Source: Pseudophaeobacter sp. EL27 (lineage in GTDB: Bacteria > Pseudomonadota > Alphaproteobacteria > Rhodobacterales > Rhodobacteraceae). Taken from it: 64,000 nucleotides of DNA. Positions 1 through 9,138 of this stretch are shown piece after piece. The first letter of the stretch is position 1. Each line of letters opens with the position of its first letter. The position numbers and the translations under genes were made by a program. The stretch lies in assembly GCF_900313025.1 (NCBI RefSeq), contig NZ_OMPQ01000008.1:163152-227151 (forward strand), written 5' to 3'. The notes under the pieces were generated by a model. The model was not told where the DNA came from. It made no database searches and was given only the letters and a program-made list of their open reading frames with translations.

Positions 1-97
1 GCTCGTTGGGCTCGCGATATTTCGCTAGAATCTTCACCCAATCGCGCGAAGACCGCTCAGTAGGCTGCGGTTTGGGAAGGTCATTGGAGTTTGTCAT
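1..97 (-). CDS. Fatty acid desaturase, N-terminal fragment (cut by window edge)
   Basis: The minus strand opens with ATG at 97 and stays open to base 1, giving 32 residues that start MTNSNDLPKP and contain RDWVKILAKYREP. From memory this resembles the N-terminus of membrane fatty acid desaturases in Roseobacter relatives, where a short polar head with RDW(V)xILxxYREP precedes the first membrane helix. The His-box motifs would lie outside the window, so the assignment rests on this short head alone. It would be transcribed leftward, away from the scoAB terminator at 312-347. Confidence 0.5.
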   Translation of the reverse strand, partial: MTNSNDLPKPQPTERSSRDWVKILAKYREPNE

Positions 98-397
98 GCG
101 CCTGCCGTTTTTATTGACTATGAGCCTTCGGATAAACTACCTGCGCCGCTTGGCAAGCTATTTGTGACACCATTGTGTTGACAGCGGCTTTATGCCGTCA
201 AAAAGGCGCAGCAAAAGTGGGTTTTCCGGGCGGTGCTCTGCCTAGGCGGGAGTAGAGCTTGCCTTACGTTAAGGTTAGGTTCCTGACGCTGCCTCAAAAC
301 AGGCTCCGTGACAAAAAATGGCTCATCTCAGGGTGAGATGAGCCATTGCCGTGAATTATGGTGGGCAGCTGTGTAGCCGAGACCTCAATGTAGGTGC
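98..397. other. Intergenic region upstream of the desaturase fragment
   Basis: No convincing gene. The right part holds the scoAB terminator hairpin (312-347). The remainder is presumably the promoter region of the leftward gene starting at 97; no clear -35/-10 pair could be assigned by eye. Confidence 0.5.
312..347 (-). terminator. Rho-independent terminator of scoAB
   Basis: Perfect 14-bp inverted repeat (317-330 and 334-347, loop GGG). Read on the minus strand the stem is followed by a run of T (complement of the A-run at 313-318). It lies about 50 nt past the scoB stop codon. Confidence 0.85.
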
Positions 398-1027
398 TTA
401 ACCGACGATGGTTGCCAGTGTAGAGGCGCGCAGCTCCTCTTCTGTCACACCATCCGCACATTCAACGATCTTTAGTCCGCCCTCGACCACATCCAGCACA
501 CCGAGGTTGGTGATGATGCGATCCACAACTTTCTGACCGGTCAGCGGCAGAGTGCATTCTTTCAGCACCTTGCTGTCGCCATGCTTATTGGTGTGATCCA
601 TGACCACAACAACACGGCCAACGCCCGCCACCAGATCCATGGCGCCGCCCATGCCCTTGACCAGCTTGCCCGGGATCATCCAGTTGGCCAGGTCGCCGTT
701 TTCGGCCACTTCCATCGCCCCCAGGATCGCCATGGCGATTTTGCCGCCACGGATCATCGCAAAGCTCTGCGCGGAATCAAAATAGGCGGTCTGTGGCAGT
801 TCGGTGATGGTCTGCTTGCCTGCATTGATCAGATCTGCGTCCTCTTCGCCCTCAACGGGGAAGGGGCCCATGCCCAGCATGCCGTTTTCCGACTGCAGCG
901 TTACTTCGACGCCTTCGGGGATGTAGTTGGAAACCAGCGTCGGAATACCGATACCGAGATTCACATACCAGCCGTCCTGCAGTTCCTGCGCGGCCCGGGC
1001 GGCCATTTGATTGCGGTCCCATGCCAT
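398..1027 (-). CDS. scoB: 3-oxoacid CoA-transferase subunit B
   Basis: Beta subunit of a family I CoA-transferase that moves CoA from succinyl-CoA (or another acyl-CoA) to a 3-oxoacid such as acetoacetate, feeding ketone bodies into acetyl-CoA metabolism. The 209-aa length is typical. The family glutamate motif is visible as [10 protein letters not shown] (about residues 46-55), and the N-terminus [19 protein letters not shown] fits. It starts 3 nt after the alpha-subunit gene, so the two are clearly one operon. AtoA (acetate CoA-transferase) is the closest alternative name; substrate cannot be told from sequence. Confidence 0.92.
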   Translation of the reverse strand: MAWDRNQMAARAAQELQDGWYVNLGIGIPTLVSNYIPEGVEVTLQSENGMLGMGPFPVEGEEDADLINAGKQTITELPQTAYFDSAQSFAMIRGGKIAMAILGAMEVAENGDLANWMIPGKLVKGMGGAMDLVAGVGRVVVVMDHTNKHGDSKVLKECTLPLTGQKVVDRIITNLGVLDVVEGGLKIVECADGVTEEELRASTLATIVG

Positions 1028-1030
1028 GGA

Positions 1031-1750
1031 TCAGGCCTCCTTCTGGCGCACAGTGCGCTGTTCGATGCGTTTCTCGTGATCACCTTTGATGATGCGATGC
1101 ACATAGATGCCGGGCAGGTGGATGCTATCAGGCTCCAGGCTGCCTGTGGGCACGATCTCTTCGACCTCGACAATACAGATCTTGCCACAGGTGGCGGCAG
1201 GGGCATTGAAGTTGCGCGCGGTCTTGCGGAACACCAGATTGCCAGTCTCATCGGCTTTCCAGGCTTTCACAATGGCAAGATCGGCAAAGATGCCTTCTTC
1301 CATGATATAATCTTCCATGGCGCCATCAGCACCAGTTGGAAACTGCTTTTCCATCTTGCCTTCGGCAATCACGGTGCCAACGCCGGTCTTGGTAAAGAAA
1401 CCGGGGATTCCGGCGCCACCGGCGCGCATACGCTCGGCCAGGGTGCCCTGCGGGTTGAATTCCAGCTCCAGCTCGCCAGAGAGGTACTGACGCATGAATT
1501 CCGCGTTTTCCCCCACATAGGACGAGATCATTTTCTTGACCTGTTTGGTCTGCAACAAAATGCCGATGCCAAAATCGTCAACGCCCGCGTTGTTGGAGGC
1601 AAAGGTCAGATCCTTGGTGCCGATCTCCTTGATTGCATCGAGCAGCAGCTCGGGAATGCCGCAGAGACCAAAGCCCCCCGCCGCAATAAACATGCCGTCA
1701 TGAAGCACCCCATCAAGGGCTTCAGAGGCGCTGGAATAGATCTTCTTCAT
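1031..1750 (-). CDS. scoA: 3-oxoacid CoA-transferase subunit A
   Basis: Alpha subunit of the heteromeric CoA-transferase, first gene of the scoA-scoB operon. The 239-aa length is normal. The glycine-rich CoA-binding stretch MFIAAGGFGLCGIPELLL (about residues 20-37) and SNNAGVDDFGIGILL (about 52-66) are characteristic of the family. Translation starts at ATG 1750, and the 222 bp between here and the end of topA should hold the promoter. AtoD is the alternative name. Confidence 0.92.
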   Translation of the reverse strand: MKKIYSSASEALDGVLHDGMFIAAGGFGLCGIPELLLDAIKEIGTKDLTFASNNAGVDDFGIGILLQTKQVKKMISSYVGENAEFMRQYLSGELELEFNPQGTLAERMRAGGAGIPGFFTKTGVGTVIAEGKMEKQFPTGADGAMEDYIMEEGIFADLAIVKAWKADETGNLVFRKTARNFNAPAATCGKICIVEVEEIVPTGSLEPDSIHLPGIYVHRIIKGDHEKRIEQRTVRQKEA

Positions 1751-1972
1751 TGAGTTCTCCCATCAACAGCCAGTTGCCAATGGTTCTGGCCCTGAGCTGT
1801 CGCGGAGTCAATAATACCGAGCCAAACGGGTATTACTACGGAGCCCCAAAAACCAACTGGCCTATTTCACCTTTCCAGAAATATTCCGGGGGAGGCCCAG
1901 AGGGCCGGGGGCAGAGCCTCCATCGTCCCCTCAAATCCACAAAGGCTGATTTAGTGCTGGTACCACGGACAC

Positions 1973-4651
1973 TCAGCTGCTGGCGGCAGGTTTCTTTGGC
2001 GCCGCTTTTTTTGCGGCGGGCTTTTTGGCGGCTGCCTTCTTTGCAGGCGCTTTCTTCTTCGCAGGGGCCTTTTTCTTGGCCCCCGTCTTACCCGCCTTTT
2101 CAGTGATCAGCTGTACGGCCAATTCCATGGTCACATCCTTGGCTTCGACGTCCTTGGGCAGGGTCGCATTGACCTTCTCCCATTTGACGTAAGCACCATA
2201 GCGCCCATCCATGATACTGACCGCGCCGCCGCCATCGGGGTGGTCGCCCAGTTCCCGCAGTGCCTTGGCCGCTGCACGGCGGCCGCGTCCGGGATTGTTG
2301 CGCTTCTCGGTGATCATCTCCATCGCCCGGTTCATACCAATTTCAAAGACATCCAGGGTCTCTTTCAGATTGGCATAGACGGGTTTTTCCTCATCCGGCA
2401 GCTGGTGCATGATATAGGGGCCGAACCGCCCCAGGTTGGAGGCAATCACGCCGCCCTCGGGGTGGGCACCAATTTCACGCGGCAGGGTCAACAGGGTGAC
2501 CGCCTGCTCCAGCGTCACCTCATTGGGCCCCCAGCCGGGCAGAAACTCCTTGCCCTGTTTTGGCAGCGAAGACCGTGGCGGTTTTTTGTTTTCGGGCGTG
2601 GCTTCGCCGCGCTGCACATAGGGGCCAAAACGGCCGGACTTCAGATGGATCTCGTCGCCATCATCTTCGCCCAGAACCTTTTCATAGCCCTCAGCACCTT
2701 CCCCGGAAATCGGTCGAGTATAGTTACATTCGGGGTAGTTGCCACAGCCGACAAAACCGCCGGTGCGCGAGGTTTTGAGGTGCAGCTGGCCCGCGCCGCA
2801 TTTTGGGCAGATGCGTGGGTCCGTACCGTCTTCGCGCGGCGGATAGAGCTGCGGCGCCAGGGTTTCGTCCAGCACGTCCAGCACTTCGGAAATCCGCAGA
2901 TCCGAGGTTTCCGAGATCGCCGCCGAAAAATCGCGCCAGAACTTGCTCAGGATATCCTTGTAGTCGCGCCCGCCTGCACTGACATCATCCAGCTCCCCTT
3001 CCAGATTGGCTGTGAACTCGTAGCCCACATAGGTGCGGAAGAAATTCAGCAGGAAGATGGTAACGATGCGGCCCTTGTCTTCGGGGAACAAGCGGTTCTT
3101 GTCCTTGCGGACATATTCGCGGTCCTGGATCGTGGTGATCACGGAGGCATAGGTCGAGGGGCGGCCAATGCCCAGCTCTTCCATGCGTTTGACCAATGTT
3201 GCCTCGGTAAAACGGGGGGGCGGCTGGGTGTGGTGCTGCAGGCCCAGTACCGCCTTGTTGTCGGACAGGATCGCGGCATCCGTGCCGGCTTTGTCGGCCT
3301 GCGCCCCCAACGAGGAGGCAAACTTCAGCGCTTCGCCCTGCATGATCTGGGGCAGACGTTTGTCATCTTCATCGACCACATCATCGCGGCCTTCCTCGTA
3401 AACCCGCAGGAAGCCGTCAAACAGCATCACCTGACCGGTAGCGCGCAGCACAACCTGGCCATCATCCGAACCCAGATCAACCGTGGTGCGCTCGAGCCGG
3501 GCGCCCGCCATCTGGCAGGCCAGGGTGCGCTTCCAGATCAGATCGTACAGCTTGCGTTGATCATCCTCGGAGACCTTCAGGCTCTTGGCATCGCGCCCCA
3601 TCTCGGTGGGGCGGATACATTCGTGGGCTTCCTGGGCGTTCTTGGCTTTGTTCTTATAGATCCTAGGCGAGCTGGGCACATATTCAGCACCATAGCGGGT
3701 CGCGATCTCAGCCCGGGCCTCCTGCACAGCCTCGGGTGCCATGTCGATGCCATCGGTTCGCATATAGGTGATGAGTCCGGCCTCATAAAGACGCTGAGCG
3801 GCATTCATGCACTGTTTGGCCCCCATGCCGAATTTACGGCTGGCTTCCTGCTGTAGGGTCGAGGTCATAAACGGCGCAGATGGGTTGCGGGAGGCGGGTT
3901 TGGCCTCAACCGATTTTGCCACCATATTGCGGCTGGAGACGGCCTGCACCGCCAGCTCAGCAGCGGTGGAATTGGCAAGGCTGTACTTGTCCAGCTTGTC
4001 GCCGCCCAGAACCGTCAGGCGGGCCTCAAACTCCTGGCCGCGCGGGGTCGTCATATTGGCTTTGACGGACCAGTATTCCTGTGGATTAAAGGCCTCGATC
4101 TCCATCTCACGCTCAACGATCAGGCGCAGGCAGACAGATTGCACCCGACCCGCGGAGCGCGCGCCAGGCAGTTTGCGCCACAGAACCGGCGAGAGGTTAA
4201 AGCCCACCAGATAGTCCAGCGCCCGGCGGGCCAGATAGGCCTCGACCAGGGGCATATCGACCTGACGCGGATTGCGCATCGCTTCGGTGACTGCCTCTTT
4301 GGTGATCGCGTTAAAGGTCACCCGGCTGACCGGCGTGTCCTTTTTGATCGAACGGCGTTTGGTCAGCGCCTGTTGCAGGTGCCAGCTGATTGCCTCGCCT
4401 TCGCGATCGGGGTCAGTCGCGAGAATCAGTTCGTTGTCTTCTTTCAGCGCATCAGCGATGGCTTTGACATGTTTGCGGCTGTCGTTGCCGACTTCCCAAA
4501 TCATCTCAAATTCGTTGTCGGTATCAACCGAACCGTTCTTTGCCGGCAGATCGCGCACATGGCCGTAGGAGGCCAGAACAGTATAGTCTGACCCCAGGTA
4601 CTTATTGATCGTTTTGGCTTTGGCCGGGGATTCGACAACAACAACTGGCAT
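1973..4651 (-). CDS. topA: DNA topoisomerase I
   Basis: Type IA topoisomerase relaxing negative supercoils; essential. I place the start at ATG 4651 (MPVVVVESPAKAK), giving 892 aa; the open frame extends 17 codons further upstream but without family similarity. The Toprim domain is at the N-terminus, with the active-site tyrosine in GLITYMRTDG. A C4-type zinc finger (CPKCGAG...GCGNYPEC) follows, then several topoisomerase C-terminal repeats, and the protein ends in a Lys/Ala/Pro-rich tail (about 35 residues of KKAPAKK-type repeats), common in alphaproteobacterial TopA and probably nonspecific DNA binding. dprA lies upstream in the same direction, a frequent pairing. Confidence 0.96.
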   Translation of the reverse strand: MPVVVVESPAKAKTINKYLGSDYTVLASYGHVRDLPAKNGSVDTDNEFEMIWEVGNDSRKHVKAIADALKEDNELILATDPDREGEAISWHLQQALTKRRSIKKDTPVSRVTFNAITKEAVTEAMRNPRQVDMPLVEAYLARRALDYLVGFNLSPVLWRKLPGARSAGRVQSVCLRLIVEREMEIEAFNPQEYWSVKANMTTPRGQEFEARLTVLGGDKLDKYSLANSTAAELAVQAVSSRNMVAKSVEAKPASRNPSAPFMTSTLQQEASRKFGMGAKQCMNAAQRLYEAGLITYMRTDGIDMAPEAVQEARAEIATRYGAEYVPSSPRIYKNKAKNAQEAHECIRPTEMGRDAKSLKVSEDDQRKLYDLIWKRTLACQMAGARLERTTVDLGSDDGQVVLRATGQVMLFDGFLRVYEEGRDDVVDEDDKRLPQIMQGEALKFASSLGAQADKAGTDAAILSDNKAVLGLQHHTQPPPRFTEATLVKRMEELGIGRPSTYASVITTIQDREYVRKDKNRLFPEDKGRIVTIFLLNFFRTYVGYEFTANLEGELDDVSAGGRDYKDILSKFWRDFSAAISETSDLRISEVLDVLDETLAPQLYPPREDGTDPRICPKCGAGQLHLKTSRTGGFVGCGNYPECNYTRPISGEGAEGYEKVLGEDDGDEIHLKSGRFGPYVQRGEATPENKKPPRSSLPKQGKEFLPGWGPNEVTLEQAVTLLTLPREIGAHPEGGVIASNLGRFGPYIMHQLPDEEKPVYANLKETLDVFEIGMNRAMEMITEKRNNPGRGRRAAAKALRELGDHPDGGGAVSIMDGRYGAYVKWEKVNATLPKDVEAKDVTMELAVQLITEKAGKTGAKKKAPAKKKAPAKKAAAKKPAAKKAAPKKPAASS

Positions 4652-4891
4652 GTAATTCTTTGGCCTCTTAAGTGCACTAACGGGCGTTCTATGGCTGCGC
4701 AAGTTCAGCGACGCAAGGGGAGAATGTCAATGAGAGAGCATTGGACGCAGGAGGAGCGGTTGAAGGTGTGAGTGATTATTGACCCAATTTTGGCTTTGCT
4801 CATGCCTGCCCCTTCATTGAGTTTCCGGGACGAAAACGTTTGCCTCCTTTAAGCTCAATGGCAGGCACAGTGACTGCCACTGCCCCAGATT

Positions 4892-6229
4892 TCAGCCGTC
4901 CTTCTTGTCGCTGCGTCGGGTGAGCAGGCCGCCCGGGATGCGGCTGATCTTGCCTTCCAGCTCCAGTTCAGTCAGGGCCGGAGAGAAGGCTTGGGGCGAC
5001 AGGTTCAGGTCTCGCATCAACTGATCAGAGGCCGTTGGGCTGGGACCGAGACCGGCCAGGATCAATTGGTGCAGGGCCGCGGTTTCTTTCAGGCTGCGTT
5101 TTTCGGGGGGCGGCGTCGGGACCCCGGCCAACGCCTGGTTGAGCGCCGAGAGCTGCGCCAGTTTTTCTGGGATTTTGTTATCCCGACCAGAAACTTTGGG
5201 GGTATTGGCCTTAGGCTGACGGGTGGGGGAGGTGGCGTTCAGTTGATGGGCGGCAATTTGACTCTTTGCTGGTGGTGCACTGGGCGTGGTTTTGGCGGCA
5301 ATGGGGGCGGCACTCTGGGTTGCAACAGGGGCGGAAGGCGGAGGCAGAGCCGCGATGACGTCTTCGGCATTGCGCACCAGCACCGCGCCGTCGCGGATCA
5401 GCGCATTGCAGCCAAAGGCGCGGGCATCAAAGGGATGACCGGGGACCGCCAGCACCTCGCGCCCCAGATCCAGAGCGTCGCGGGCGGTGATCAGACTGCC
5501 GGACCGGCCTGCGGCCTCAACCACGATGACAGCCTGCGCAAGCCCGGCAATGATCCGATTGCGTTTGGGGAAGTCGCGCGCCTGCGGTGTGCACCGCATG
5601 GGTTGTTCCGACAGGATCAGCCCCTTGGTGGCGATGTTCTGCGCCAGGGTCGTGTTCTGCGAGGGGTAAATTACATCGCAGCCCCCCGCCATGACCGCGA
5701 TGGTTCCGGTTTTTAGGCTGGCGAGATGGGCCGCAGTATCTATGCCGCGCGCCAGGCCTGACACCACGGTGTATCCGGCTGCACCAAGATCGCTGGCCAG
5801 GCTGCGCGCCATACGGGTCCCCAATGAGGAGGCATTGCGGGCCCCGACCAGGGCAATCATCGGCCGTGTCAGATGCTGAATATTGCCAATCGCCCAGAGC
5901 AGCGGCGGCGCTGAACTCAGTTGTGACAGGGCAGGGGGATATAAGGGGTCATCAAAGCACAAAAGCCGCGCTTTGGCGGCTTTTGCGGCAGTTATTTCTG
6001 CGGTGACCGCACTTGCAGGGCATGTTTCATACCCTGACATTCCGGCGGCACGTGCCATTTTTGGCAACGCTTCCAGCGCGTTCTGCGCTGAACCGTGCTC
6101 TGCGAGGAGGCGGTGAAACGTCACTGGGCCTACACGTCGAGAGCGCAAAAGACGAAGCCTGGAAAACCAGCTATCTTCCGTGGTGGGTGGGAGTGGGGGG
6201 TGAGTGGAAGAATGTGCTTCCTTGGTCAT
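4892..6229 (-). CDS. dprA: DNA-processing protein DprA (DNA protecting protein)
   Basis: Loads RecA on incoming single-stranded DNA during transformation. The Rossmann-like core is clear: ALVGARNASSLGTRMA, VVSGLARGIDTAAH, GGCDVIYP, and the RNRIIAGLA and GRSGSLITA motifs. At 445 aa it is longer than the usual ~370. The extra length is an Ala/Pro/Thr-rich linker (about residues 290-350) between the core and a C-terminal winged-helix DprA domain (PTASDQLMRDLNLSPQAFSP). It lies upstream of topA, separated by 240 bp. DprA is widespread and does not alone prove natural competence. Confidence 0.94.
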   Translation of the reverse strand: MTKEAHSSTHPPLPPTTEDSWFSRLRLLRSRRVGPVTFHRLLAEHGSAQNALEALPKMARAAGMSGYETCPASAVTAEITAAKAAKARLLCFDDPLYPPALSQLSSAPPLLWAIGNIQHLTRPMIALVGARNASSLGTRMARSLASDLGAAGYTVVSGLARGIDTAAHLASLKTGTIAVMAGGCDVIYPSQNTTLAQNIATKGLILSEQPMRCTPQARDFPKRNRIIAGLAQAVIVVEAAGRSGSLITARDALDLGREVLAVPGHPFDARAFGCNALIRDGAVLVRNAEDVIAALPPPSAPVATQSAAPIAAKTTPSAPPAKSQIAAHQLNATSPTRQPKANTPKVSGRDNKIPEKLAQLSALNQALAGVPTPPPEKRSLKETAALHQLILAGLGPSPTASDQLMRDLNLSPQAFSPALTELELEGKISRIPGGLLTRRSDKKDG

Positions 6230-6569
6230 CCGTAGCTCCGCCTATTTGCAGTTAAAGGAATACCCCTGAAACGGTTAACAGGTGGTGAATGTTTGAAAAT
6301 TATCCAAAGTTTTTCGACAATCGGGTCATAGTTTGTAGAGACCTGTAAAAATCCCTGACAGGGCATTGAAAACTAAGAGTAAAGTTTCAGTCCGCAATGG
6401 ATAGTTTGCCCGTTCTTGCTAGGAAAAGCCCGCAAAAAACGCAAAAAAACGCGACCAGATTGGCCGCGTTTTTGGTAAAGACACACCTTAACGCCGCAAT
6501 TTGCGATAAATAGGCTTCGCTTTTCAAGGCCGGGAGTGGGCTCTGGTTAAGAGGGGTGGGAGGGCAAAA
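6230..6569. other. Intergenic region between tldD and dprA
   Basis: 340 bp without a supportable gene. It is AT-richer than the coding flanks. It holds the tldD terminator (6445-6473) and presumably the dprA promoter close to 6230-6400. Confidence 0.5.
6445..6473 (-). terminator. Terminator of tldD
   Basis: 9-bp arms 6445-6453 and 6465-6473 (AAAAACGCG/CGCGTTTTT) around an 11-nt loop whose ends can extend the stem. The minus-strand transcript leaving tldD would run into the T-rich arm and further T-runs. Confidence 0.7.
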
Positions 6570-7991
6570 TCACGTGGCCGAGCCGCCCACCGTCAAGCCA
6601 TCCATCAGCACACTGGGTTGCCCTACACCAACCGGAACCCATTGACCGGCCTTGCCGCAGTTGCCCATGCCGGGGTCCAGTTCCATATCATTGCCAAGGG
6701 CGCGGATCTGTTTCAACGCGGTGGCACCGTCGCCAATCAGCGTCGCACCCTTGACCGGGGCGCCAACCTTGCCGTTCTCCACCCGGTAGGCCTCGGTGCA
6801 GGAGAAGACAAATTTACCGTTGGTGATATCGACCTGACCGCCACCAAAGCCCACGGCCCAGATGCCGTCTTTGACACCGGCAACCAGATCGGCGGGATCT
6901 GTCTCGCCACCGAGCATATAGGTATTGGTCATCCGGGGCATGGGAGCATGGGCGTAGCTTTGGCGCCGCCCGTTGCCGGTGGGCTCTACCCCCATCAGGC
7001 GGGCGTTCTGGCGGTCCTGCATAAAGCCGACCAGAATCCCGTCTTCGATCAGAGTGTTCTTTTGCGAAGGTGTGCCCTCGTCGTCGATGGTGATCGAGCC
7101 GCGCCGATCGGCAATGGTGCCGTCATCCAGCACGGTGACGCCGGGAGCGGCGATGCGCTGGCCCATCAAGCCTGCAAAGGCCGAACTTCCTTTGCGGTTG
7201 AAATCACCCTCCAACCCGTGGCCGATGGCTTCATGCAGTAAAATGCCGGGCCAGCCAGGGCCAAGAACCACCTCCATGGGACCGGCCGGGGCAGGGACGG
7301 CCTCGAGGTTGACCAATGCCACCCGCAGTGCCTCGCGCGCCTTTTCGGCCCAGGCGGCGGGATCAATCAGCCCGTCCAGCCCGACACGGCCGCCGCCCCC
7401 GGCAGAGCCGCTTTCGCGACGCCCGTCCTGTTCGACAATCACCGAGACGTTGAGACGGGTCATCGGGCGGGTGTCGCGGACCCGAGTTCCATCGGCGCGC
7501 AGGATTTCGATCTCTTGCAAAGAGGCGGCAATCGAGGCCGAGACCTGCACCACTCTTTGATCTAGATCACGCGCAAAGGCATCAATCTCGCGAAGCGTCT
7601 CAACTTTGACCGGGAAGGGCAGATCGCCAATCGGGTCTGCATCTGTATAGAGCCGTTTATTGGTCGCCTGGGGGGCATCCGCATAGGTGCCGCCGCCATC
7701 GCCGACCGCCAGTCGGGCGGTTTGCGCGGCGCGTTTCAGGGCCGGGATAGAGACATCAGTGGAGTGGGCATAGCCCGCTACTTCACCATTAACCGCCCTG
7801 AGGCCAAAGCCTTCGGAGGCATCATAGCTGGCGCTGCGCAACCGGCCATCATCAAACATCAGGGCTTCGGACTTGTGGCGTTCGGCAAAAATCTCGCCAT
7901 CTTCGGCCCCCGCAAGGGTTTCGCGCAGGATCGGCAGAGCCTCATCCTCCGGAAGGAGGGTTTCAAAGGGTCGAAAGGCTGGGTTTTCCAT
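6570..7991 (-). CDS. tldD: Metalloprotease TldD
   Basis: Cytosolic PmbA/TldD-family zinc metallopeptidase subunit, known from E. coli microcin B17 maturation and CcdA degradation; the general substrate in alphaproteobacteria is not known. The 473-aa length fits. The metal motif HEAIGHGLEGD (HExxxH) lies near residue 253, and the C-terminal GMGNCGKAGQWVPVG is typical. The PmbA/TldE partner is not in this window. The gene is divergent from coxB, with an FNR-type box in the shared 196-bp spacer. Confidence 0.95.
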   Translation of the reverse strand: MENPAFRPFETLLPEDEALPILRETLAGAEDGEIFAERHKSEALMFDDGRLRSASYDASEGFGLRAVNGEVAGYAHSTDVSIPALKRAAQTARLAVGDGGGTYADAPQATNKRLYTDADPIGDLPFPVKVETLREIDAFARDLDQRVVQVSASIAASLQEIEILRADGTRVRDTRPMTRLNVSVIVEQDGRRESGSAGGGGRVGLDGLIDPAAWAEKAREALRVALVNLEAVPAPAGPMEVVLGPGWPGILLHEAIGHGLEGDFNRKGSSAFAGLMGQRIAAPGVTVLDDGTIADRRGSITIDDEGTPSQKNTLIEDGILVGFMQDRQNARLMGVEPTGNGRRQSYAHAPMPRMTNTYMLGGETDPADLVAGVKDGIWAVGFGGGQVDITNGKFVFSCTEAYRVENGKVGAPVKGATLIGDGATALKQIRALGNDMELDPGMGNCGKAGQWVPVGVGQPSVLMDGLTVGGSAT

Positions 7992-8010
7992 GTCACGGAC
8001 CTCAGGTTTT

Positions 8011-8024
8011 TTGATCTAAATCAA
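8011..8024. promoter_or_regulatory. FNR/FnrL-type box upstream of coxB (and tldD)
   Basis: TTGATCTAAATCAA matches the FNR consensus TTGAT-N4-ATCAA perfectly. It lies 20 bp from the tldD start and 163 bp upstream of the coxB start. By analogy with FnrL/FnrP regulation of respiratory oxidases it would control the aa3 oxidase operon by oxygen. The direction of the effect is inference. Confidence 0.8.
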
Positions 8025-8187
8025 GAAAGCGACGCTTTGACGCTCGCCTGCCTCTTTATCTGTACGTCTGAATATGATTTTAAGCAGCGTCAAAGACAAC
8101 GGGTTCGAGCGCGTTTTGTGGAATCAACTCTCCATAAGCCGCAATCGACTGCAAGAATAAATCGATCACTAACGATCAGGACATGAT

Positions 8188-9027
8188 ATGAAGAATGCTT
8201 TGAAGCTTTCGGGCCTTTTTGCTGGCCTTTCCAGTCTTCCAGCCGCCGCGCAAGAAGGATTGGAAACCATTGGTAAGCCGGTAGACGGCGGCCTGAACTT
8301 CCAGCCGGCGGCGACTGAACTGGCCGAAGGTATCCACTCGCTTGACTGGATGATTCTGGTCATCATCACCGCGGTTTGTATTTTTGTTGGTGGGTTGATG
8401 CTCTATGCTATCGTCCGCTTCAACCGTCGCGCCAATCCAACACCCGCCGCCTTTACCCACCACACCCCCATCGAGATCGCCTGGACGCTGATCCCGATCC
8501 TGGTGCTGGTTTTCATCGGGTCTTTCTCGCTGCCAGAGCTGTTCCGCCAGCAGGAAATCCCCGAAGGTGACATCACCATCAAGGTGACGGGCTACCAGTG
8601 GTACTGGGGCTATGAGTATGTCGACCACGAGTTTGGCTTTGAAAGCTTCATGCTGCCACGCGAAGAGCTGGCAGAAAACGGTTACGCCGAAGATGAATAT
8701 CTGCTGGCCACCGATACCGCCGTTGTGGTGCCTGTTGGCAAGACCGTGGTGATGCAGGTGACCGCCGCTGACGTGATCCACTCCTGGGCCATGCCTTCCT
8801 TCGGCGTCAAGCAGGATGGCGTTCCCGGTCGTCTGGCCGAGCTGTGGTTCAAGGCTGACAAAGAAGGCATCTACTTTGGCCAGTGTTCCGAACTCTGCGG
8901 CAAGGATCACTCCTATATGCCGATCACCGTCAAAGTGGTCAGCCAGGAAGCCTATGACGCATGGCTGAAAGGCGCGATCGACGAATACGCTGGTCTGCCT
9001 CAGTCTTATCAGGTCGCCTCTAACTGA
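8188..9027 (+). CDS. coxB: Cytochrome c oxidase subunit II (aa3 type)
   Basis: CuA-bearing subunit that accepts electrons from cytochrome c and passes them to subunit I. It is 279 aa. The first ~20 residues form a signal peptide (MKNALKLSG...PAAAQ). Two membrane helices follow (about residues 50-75 and 100-120), then the periplasmic cupredoxin domain with the CuA ligands in [13 protein letters not shown] and the aromatic electron-entry patch YQWYWGYEY. It is first gene of the cluster coxB-ctaB-orf-ctaG-coxC-surf1. Subunit I (ctaD) sits about 46 kb away in the same window, an arrangement common in Rhodobacteraceae. Confidence 0.97.
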   Translation: MKNALKLSGLFAGLSSLPAAAQEGLETIGKPVDGGLNFQPAATELAEGIHSLDWMILVIITAVCIFVGGLMLYAIVRFNRRANPTPAAFTHHTPIEIAWTLIPILVLVFIGSFSLPELFRQQEIPEGDITIKVTGYQWYWGYEYVDHEFGFESFMLPREELAENGYAEDEYLLATDTAVVVPVGKTVVMQVTAADVIHSWAMPSFGVKQDGVPGRLAELWFKADKEGIYFGQCSELCGKDHSYMPITVKVVSQEAYDAWLKGAIDEYAGLPQSYQVASN

Positions 9028-9093
9028 GGTTTCCTTTGAATTCCTGACCCCGGCGCTTGAGGGAGCGTTGAGGGTGAGGTTCTAAAACAAAGC

Positions 9094-9115
9094 AATGCGC
9101 AGATCCCTGCGCATT
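9094..9115 (+). other. Hairpin between coxB and ctaB
   Basis: Perfect 9-bp arms 9094-9102 and 9107-9115 (AATGCGCAG/CTGCGCATT) with a 4-nt loop and no real T-run. It may be a partial terminator or an mRNA-stability element that lowers ctaB expression relative to coxB. Confidence 0.5.
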
Positions 9116-9138
9116 TCTGGTCGACAAAAGGGTCAACG

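Noticed and set aside
2240..3856. Plus-strand open frame opposite topA
   Set aside because: Shadow of topA; no motif, atypical composition.
7557..7570. TTGATCTAGATCAC, an FNR-like sequence
   Set aside because: Lies inside the tldD coding sequence with a mismatch in the last position and no promoter next to it.
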